64,000 nucleotides of DNA. Source: Lunularia cruciata (Eukaryota > Streptophyta > Marchantiopsida > Lunulariales > Lunulariaceae). Shown here piece after piece: positions 57,236 through 64,000 of this stretch. The notes below the pieces were generated by a model. The model saw only the letters and a list, made by a program, of their open reading frames with translations. It was not told the DNA's origin and searched no databases. The position numbers and the translations under genes are program-made. Positions within the stretch are counted from its first letter, which is position 1; each line of letters opens with the position of its first letter. The stretch covers positions 58,530,501 through 58,594,500 of the forward strand of contig OX419761.1 of NCBI GenBank assembly GCA_948567375.1, given 5' to 3'.

Positions 57236-59112
57236 TGGGAAGACCCCATCAAGCCGTACAAGGGAGAGACAAAAAAGGTAAAATGGAACTAGGCCCCAAT
57301 AGAGTCTATATGAGAAATCTACCCTATTGCACCTAAGATATCCAAGCTATGCAAGTTGTATGGTCTATACAAACAATTAGAGCATCCAAAGAAGCATCAC
57401 CTAGTGTGATTGCTCTCCTATGGATTGCACCAGCAACTACCTTCTATAGAGCAATGGACACATGCTGCCTAAAATATGCTACAAATTATGAGAGTGAGAG
57501 TAGTACCCCTTGGCACCTAACATGATATGCTCTCATGCACTCCTCGACAAATGTGTTGAATGTCGTGTCCATCACTCCATATAACTCCAAGGCTAGAGGA
57601 ACAAACAAGTGACCTCATTGCATGCCCCTATACTTGGAGACCTTACAACCTATTGCTGCACTTGCCGCCCATCCAAGGGGATGGGTAATCACTCCCTCCA
57701 AAACTATATTCCGCATAGGGTCTGTAACCACGACATCCGCTATTGTCACCTGATAATCTCGGACCAAGTATAAATCTGCCCTAACTTATGTTGTATGAAA
57801 AGCATACAAAAGCACCCTCCAAGCCAAGTATCCACTCTTTGGTGCCATAACAAACACTATGTTGCTAATAGCATCATGGGTAGCTATCCTCTATCCTCCA
57901 AAAGGACACCGTGTCATATGGACCATTGCTACATCTAGTATAAAACCAAACTCACAAGTGAGTAATCAAGATGCAAATGGGTGGACCAAACCTGAGCAAA
58001 ATCTCAATTGCTGTAGAGAAAGTATCTGGTACAAGTTGAAAATCCCTAATGCACGATCGAGCTAGGATCCAAGAGCATGTACCCTTGCTGGAGCAAGAGC
58101 AAAGACGTGCTCTAGTGGCTTGAGGAATGGACAAGTCAACTAAGAGAGAGTGTAATATATGCTCATACTATTGCTCCATCAAGGAAGATTGTAAACCTCT
58201 AGTCCAATTTGATGACAATGAAGCAAAAGATGGAAAGTCCTCTAATACATGTGACAATAGACGATGTCTCGTGTGCCGTAATAACATATGGAGAGAATAG
58301 GATCCCTCTTCCACCTTTGCCATATTAGTCTCCAAAACCAACCTATCAACAACTACAAAACAAGAGGAAAGTAGGAGTGCCAAGAGATCACAACTACCCA
58401 AAAATGCTATAGGTGTCACCTCCTCCATAGAGAGCAAGCCAACCCTTCCACATGAGATTGGTAGAGCTATTTGTCTACGTGCCAAATCCCTTGTCACACA
58501 CTCAAAAGTCCCTGGTCCAATAATATCACCAAAGACTCCCATAATCCTCCTATCAAAGGCTATTAAACGCGATAAGAAGGACGAGGAGGGAGGAATTATG
58601 CATATGAGGTAAATTGGTCGATGAGCAATACTAGAGGAGATTACACCAAATGGCACTTGTCGATCCTAGTAATGGAAAGTCATCCACATGGAGAACATCC
58701 TCTATTAGTGCAACATCTAAGAAACATGTGACAAAATCCTTGGATCCTAGGATCCTACGGGCACTCCAAGAACTCGGAGTTCATCTATAGATGTGATACA
58801 TCACTCTGAAAGCTCAAGGTGGGGAAGGATACCTAAAGGAGACCATGCCCTGCACTTTGACACCTTGACTCTCATGCCTACTAGATGTAGCTCGGTAGTC
58901 AAGTGGTCAAAGGTCTACCTAATCTGATCTACAAGGCCCACAATGTGTGTAACATCTACCAAGGAGTGAAATACATAACCTAGCATGGCCAAAGTAGTAG
59001 ATAGGAGAGCTCTAAAGTGAGCCATGGCAAATAAAGGTCTCCCTAGAGGATCTCTGTGAACAACTATGTTGGTAGTAAAGAGTAGCAAGAGAGCCCTAAA
59101 AAGACTACACAA
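57236..59112 (-). pseudogene. LINE-type reverse transcriptase, 3' half (copy 3)
   Basis: The longest copy. At 59112-58915 the RT shows DPLGRPLFAMAHFRALLSTT and then, where the active site FADD(T)H is expected, FHSLVDVTHIVG: the second catalytic aspartate is lost. At 58656-58168 there is the RT thumb-like block RRQIALPISCGRVGLLSMEE and IAFLGSCDLLALLL. 58080-57280 matches copy 1 (zinc-knuckle region to the end). Stops interrupt throughout. The common 3' end of the copies lies at GAAGACCC..TCAAG near 57236 and 54495. Confidence 0.6.
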
Positions 59113-59164
59113 AAAGAATAAGATTCATCAAGGATCCACCAACCTCCCTAAGCTCTCTAAAATG

Positions 59165-59240
59165 GATACCCTTGAGATGTTATTAAAAACATTCTAAAAA
59201 TAGATACCCTTGAGATGTTATTAGAAACATTCTAAACATT
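59165..59240. repeat. Two tandem 38-bp units
   Basis: GATACCCTTGAGATGTTATT starts at 59165 and again at 59203, followed each time by a near-identical AAACATTCTAAA tail. Confidence 0.8.
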
Positions 59241-59288
59241 CATCTAAACGAGTACTTACTTTGGATGGATATTTAATAATGCAATATT

Positions 59289-59438
59289 ACCTAAAGATAT
59301 AACCTCACTTCCTCTAGGTATAACTACTTTAAACTAATACCTAAAGATATAAACTCACTTCCTCTATGTGTAACTACTTTAAACTAATACCTAAAGACAC
59401 AAACTCACTTCCTCTAGGTGTAACTACTTTAAACTAAT
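59289..59438. repeat. Three tandem 50-bp units
   Basis: Units start at 59289, 59339 and 59389, each ACCTAAAGA ... CTCACTTCCTCTA ... ACTACTTTAAACTAAT. Only a few differences between units. Part of the boundary between repeat-rich and gene-like sequence. Confidence 0.85.
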
Positions 59439-59881
59439 GTGGATTGAGATGCTTTCCAACTTGAAATTGATACTAAAAGACAATGGTGTGATGAACCAAC
59501 CGCAAACAAATTTTTTAAAAAACATTTGGTCTAATGTGCCCATGTCTTTCTTCATCGCGAGAGTCTACTAGCATTTAACACTCGTGTACAGTAAAAATAT
59601 CTAGTCTCGTCACTACTACCCTCACCTAAAACAACTTGGTAAAACTAATAAAGGTCCCAAACCGTCAAAGTTGTCCGAATATACTCCGAATCGCGGAAAG
59701 GCCACCGCTGAGGAATCTATTCTTTATCATATTATTTTCGGGATTATAACACGACCAATTAATTGCGCAAGTCACCCGACAGATAGTTCTCATTACCGGA
59801 AGGTTGAAAGCTTGCCGGCTTTATGCGGAGGACCGACCCCGCTAACCTGCACTGGATACCGTAAGCTTCACTTTCCAGGTT

Positions 59882-60148
59882 ATGCATAGAGTAATGAGAG
59901 CCTCCAACGTGGATATAATGACGTGTGCAGGCCTGCAGCCAGGGGAGCACATGCTACGTGATCATGCATCGTGGATGCATCTGCCAATTTTGGGCAAAGC
60001 GTCTGCCCGACTCAAAGCAGCATTCCGTCACCGGGTAAACCCGCCGCCGCGAGGTTCTGTCTACAGGAGCGCGTACGTTCCTCACATGCTTCGAGGGGAA
60101 CGTTCAGAATTCCTTGACTGGTGCAAATCACAATTTGCGCCACAGTAG
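59882..60148 (+). CDS. Possible exon of an unrecognised protein
   Basis: 88 residues ending at TAG 60146-60148, with RLKAAFRHRVNPPPRGSVYR and HMLRGERSEFLDWCKSQFAP. Base composition is less AT-rich than the repeats to the left and a CAG acceptor-like site lies just before the ATG (59876-59878). No family recognised and no partner exon found, so it could be chance or the 3' exon of a decayed gene. Confidence 0.22.
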   Translation: MHRVMRASNVDIMTCAGLQPGEHMLRDHASWMHLPILGKASARLKAAFRHRVNPPPRGSVYRSAYVPHMLRGERSEFLDWCKSQFAPQ

Positions 60149-61768
60149 TGGTGTACGATTTAGTGCGGGCTCCGCATGGGAGCTAATCAACTGTACATAC
60201 ACACACCGACTGATTGAAAATTTTTTACACTTTTTGTGACGATATGTTGTTCGGTGGTGAACTAGGATTTGCTTTACCATGACTTCAGTAAGAAAGAACC
60301 TTCCTATTGATTGGTTTAGAACCTCGGCCACATGAGAACTTCCAATTTGCATAACTTCATATCCGAGCTGTTGACAACTCGCCGCGAAGCTTTTGTCTGT
60401 ACCCACGATATCTCAGGTGCTCACTCTGCTTGTATCTCACCAAGAATACACCAAGGCCGGTAGATTTTAGCTTGAAGACGAAGACTGCCTAGCTGCTGGG
60501 TGAAACTTTGAGCCAGATTAAGAAAAGAGAAGACTTAAGTGTTTCCTAACCTGATTTCACGTCGTAAATTTGTGATTGGGACCTCTTGCTCTCTCAGAAA
60601 GATATCTCTAACACTAATGCCCAAAGATCCTAATTTAGAGCGACTCCATAGAAGAATCGGCTGCTACGATCATCTACTGCACTCGAGATTGGCGTAATCA
60701 ACTGTTGGATTACGTGGTCTTTCTGGATGGTCTCATCTCAGTGTAACCATCGGAAAAGCACCGAAGATGATGTGGAGGAAATTGCACCAGTTTCTCTCTC
60801 TAATTATTTCTAATAAGGGTAATTGCCATGAACAAGAACTTTCGAGCTGCAGGCGAAAGCTCTGATAGGTACAATTCAACCCTTCTTGGACACATGGAGG
60901 ATGCTGTACGTCTGATGCTGGCAAGAATTATTGTACTTAATCACTGAGGACGACTTCTAAGACGACCTGGTTCCTCAAGATACCTTCATACGCACGTGCT
61001 ACTAAATTAGTAGGTGAGGCATACACTGCATCAATTTAGGAAATACGGTACTTTAGGAAGCTCTCGTTCACAAAATGTGGCTGATTTTCATACTTTCCAA
61101 TCTGGTCCTTTTCGATTCAGGAGTTATGTTAGGATACTGTAACACTTTTGAGAAAATCATTTGACTTCCTGAATGAGATGGGCATGTCTCTACAGATGTT
61201 TCCCTTTAAGTCTTCACCCACAAATCTTCAGTTTCATAGCGGCTCCATTGTCGAGGGATTTTGTCAAAAAGCCTTGATCGGAGGAGCTCTCATGGCAGCT
61301 GTCATCACAATTGACAACATTGACGCTGCCAACAGAGCAAACAGGCTAATCTGCTCAACTTCAGTCGAGAGTTCAAGAATTTAGTAGTCGTCGTTGAGAA
61401 GTTTGAGCACGTCGTCGAACTTCTACAGTTCTTGTCCGTGAGAGGGACTCTGACATAAGTTATTGTAGCGATAAGACGTTCCTGCCGTTACGAAGAGATT
61501 ATCTCCTGCAACAATTCACACTTCCCAAAGTGTCACGATCGAAAATGCAACAATGTTTAACTGTGGGACCCTTCTCCAGTTGCCTCGAAGTTCGTGGTCT
61601 ATTCGTGACAATTTCGGCACACACTCATACAAATAGTCATTAGCTCTAGAATAACCAACATTCATTCATTTCTCAGGATACGATCGAAAGGTATTCGAAC
61701 TGCGATCAGAGCCACTGCACAAAGCATAAAGTCTATTGTGAGCTTCAGGACTTCTGATTCTAAGAAGC
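60149..61768. other. Gene-like composition but no gene recognised
   Basis: Short frames only (for example 61148-61384 on the plus strand, which starts MRKSFDFLNEMGMSLQMF). The last few hundred bases are the likely promoter and 5' untranslated region of the fascin-like gene; I see no clear TATA box. Confidence 0.35.
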
Positions 61769-63715
61769 ATGGCGAAGAATACTCTCATGTTCGTGGCGAT
61801 ACTTATGCTGTTGCAGTTCGCAACAAGGACTTCTGCAGTTTCAATAAGATTAGCCACTGTCAATCCAACTGGGTGTACTGGAACACCCATCAACAATCGG
61901 TTTGGTCAGAGTTTCCAATTCCATACTAGCACTACCTACACGTTCGGCCAGGTTGAGGTTTACATCCAGCCCAACCCGACCTCCCTTACTTCATACCAAG
62001 TGCGTCTGCATTCAGGGACCGGATGTGGTGGCACCGTACTCGGCACCTCGTTGACCACAAATGTTCCACAGGGTAACTTAGGAGGCATGACGGGTTGGTA
62101 CGTATGAGTGATGTGCTCTTGTGATCATCGGAGTATTCTCCTCTAAAAGTATCCAGGCTTTATTTTTAGTAATTTCTGCGTGCAGAACCCGTTGTTCGCA
62201 TGAGATATGGGGTTACTTACAGATGCGGTTATAGACTTCGCGCCCGCGTACCTTGCTGTGTATTTAACTAGTAAAGCTTTGATCATCACCTAATGACTGC
62301 TGGCTTTCTCCGTTAAGCTTTGATCAGCTGCGAATAACAACTCTCATTGACTTGATTTTATCATCGCTCTCTGTGGAGACTCCGGCGCAACGGTTCATGA
62401 ATTAACACTCAAAAGTACGCAATTTCAGGTGCCTAAATGTACAGATCAAGATAGTTATGAGTCTTATGACACACTTCGGGATGTACCGTATAAATGCAGG
62501 TACCCTTTTAGCTTCCCCAACGAGATCGTCCTCTATCCAAACACCGTATACACCTTGGAGTTTCTCCAAACAACGTCAACGAGTGGAAGTTACTTCCTCT
62601 GCGGCAACATGTACAACGACGGCAGTAACTTCGACGGCAATTGTAATCAAGGAAGCGGCGACATTGCCTTCCGCCTGAATGTCACTGGATATCCACGAAT
62701 TCAACCAGGCACCACGGTTTCTCTTAGATCTCGTCTAAACAGTAAGGCGTTCTTCCATCTATAGTTCAAAGTTTTGCTCGTCCCGTTGTTTACTTCATTG
62801 GCTCACTCACGCGTATCTTTTCCATTCCTCTTGCCGATGTGTTTGGAGTTCAATATGAGTCGGTCACAGGGCCTGTGGATTAGCAGTTCTGTACAAGTCT
62901 CATTGAGTATTTTTTCCCTTACTTCCTTTACGAGCGTTTGTTCCTCGTCGTCCTGGACTTCATCAGATTACCTACTAAACCTTAAAATTCTTTGGATTTT
63001 AGTAGCAACCGGATAACCAAACGTAACATGAGGAGCTGTAGGATAGCAAACGCAGCGCCAGCGCCTAAACGTCCCATGGAAACAATCAGGTGTCTATAAT
63101 GTTAAATGGAAGAATTCTTAGTTGCCTTCCATATTAGTTTGATCAACGACATCGGGTTCAAATCCTCAATGTCGCTGTACGCATCAACTCAGCAGCAGTT
63201 CACCGCTTGTTCTCAACCTCCCTACAAGAATTCTTCTCGATAAAGGTTATAGAATTCTATAGTTTTCCTTCAAGTTCTCTGTCTGTTCATACTCTGCATC
63301 TGTATAGCTCTGATTTTGCGTTCGTGGCAACAATTGAGCAGATCAATACGTTTCCGGAAACAACTTCAATGTCAGACAAAACCAGCTTATTGCAAACCGA
63401 AACGCAGTCGGACAATACGAGTCATTCTTAGTGGAATCTGTGAGAAGCGGTGTTATTGCTTTGAAGTGCGTTCAGAACAACAGATACGTCCGCGTGGATA
63501 GCAGTACCGGTCAAAACAACATCCTCCTCTGCGACCAGGTCAGCCGCGGAACAAGCGGGGAATTTAGAGAGGTGAATGCCGGCAATGGTGCGTCCGCCTT
63601 GATGGCTTTCAACAATCTATACGTTGGAGCCCAATCGGATGGTTCTCTACGTGCGGATCAAACCAACATAGGCCCAGGACCTGAGGAAGCTTTCTCCGTA
63701 GCTGTAGTTCCGTAA
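61769..63715 (+). CDS. Secreted two-domain protein with C-terminal fascin-like beta-trefoil (3 exons)
   Basis: Proposed exons 61769-62101, 62429-62741 and 63342-63715; introns 62102-62428 (GTATGA...TTTCAG) and 62742-63341 (GTAAGG...GAGCAG). Phases fit and give 339 residues ending at TAA. Residues 1-23 form a signal peptide (MAKNTLMFVAILMLLQFATR, then TSA). Residues 24 to about 200 look like a cysteine-bearing beta-sandwich (FGQVEVYIQPNPTS, YQVRLHSGTGCGGTVLGTS, FLCGNMYNDGS). The last 135 residues hold three fascin-type repeats: VSLRSRLN then NQYVSG across the exon 2/3 join, VIALKCVQNNRYVRV, and ALMAFNNLYVGAQ. These fit one beta-trefoil. No catalytic motif is visible. A cell-wall or carbohydrate-binding role is possible but inferred. 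No defect seen; the only intact host gene in the window. Confidence 0.8.
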
Positions 63716-64000
63716 TTATAAACAGTACATGACTAAGTAAGCTTCAATCCGCAATCCCATTCATCCAGAAGGGACTGTTGGTAGAAATGGACTTGGGGAG
63801 GAATAGGGAATCAAACGTCAGCCAAAAGAATATCGTCGGATGATTTCTAGCTACCCAAGTCGAGGACAGTCATGAGTGAGAATGGTGCAAGTTCTCATCA
63901 ATAAGCCTTGACGGAGAAAATCTCACTATACCGTCTTCTATGCGGTTGTTATCTACTAAAGATTCAGCTCGTCCAAGTTATACTGCCTACGTATCGTGTG
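63716..64000. other. 3' flank of the fascin-like gene
   Basis: Presumably the 3' untranslated region at first. No AATAAA seen; TAATTATAAA follows the stop. No further gene recognised before the window ends. Confidence 0.4.

Noticed and set aside
59845-59881. Donor GTAAGC and acceptor TTTCCAG as an intron before the frame at 59882
   Set aside because: The two sites are only about 22 bases apart, too short for a spliceosomal intron.
62096-62101. Alternative splice donor GTACGT at 62098 for exon 1 of the fascin-like gene
   Set aside because: It would put exon 2 out of frame. GTATGA at 62102 keeps the frame and gives matching phases for all three exons.

Overview
The window looks like repeat-rich nuclear DNA of a land plant or close streptophyte relative, probably a non-flowering one (bryophyte or lycophyte grade; inference only). 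The evidence is Ty3/Gypsy LTR elements of plant type (an Athila/Tat-like lineage with a TTGCCGGGAC primer-binding site and a chromodomain lineage with an initiator-Met primer-binding site), LINE-type fragments, and one intact spliced gene for a secreted fascin-like protein. I cannot name the species.

Layout. (1) 202-10115, minus strand: a Gypsy element, here 'A', whose single reading frame carries Gag, two CCHC knuckles, protease, a cytosine-5 DNA methyltransferase, reverse transcriptase, RNase H, integrase and a terminal PHD finger. The frame is broken only by five TAG codons. (2) 10147-12275: an old non-coding-looking repeat ('R') with a second copy at 39955-41735. (3) 12276-21055: an Athila/Tat-like element 'B1' plus a partial copy 'B2' sharing its 3' LTR. 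(4) 21842-38823: a second B element, 'B3', split by a chromovirus 'C1' (25842-37078, minus, TSD TGCAA), which is itself split by a sister chromovirus 'C2' (28377-34015, plus, TSD CTTTG). This is three-level nesting with exact boundaries. (5) 38.8-54.5 kb: decayed, AT-rich repeats with four solo LTRs, coiled-coil coding remnants and Gag-like remnants. (6) 54.5-59.1 kb: LINE-type reverse-transcriptase C-terminal fragments on both strands. (7) From about 59.5 kb the composition changes to a less AT-rich, gene-like sequence that contains the three-exon fascin-like gene at 61769-63715.

How the parts work. The C-family LTRs carry dense perfect heat-shock elements upstream of a TATA box, so these elements were probably heat-inducible. 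Their Gag and Pol are linked by a textbook -1 frameshift signal (slippery GGGAAAC, 7-nt spacer, 9-bp stem). Element A joins a DNA methyltransferase and a histone-reader-type PHD finger to a retrotransposon polyprotein, which suggests an element that writes or reads host chromatin marks. Nearly all autonomous coding regions here carry nonsense mutations. The fascin-like gene is the only clearly intact host gene seen.
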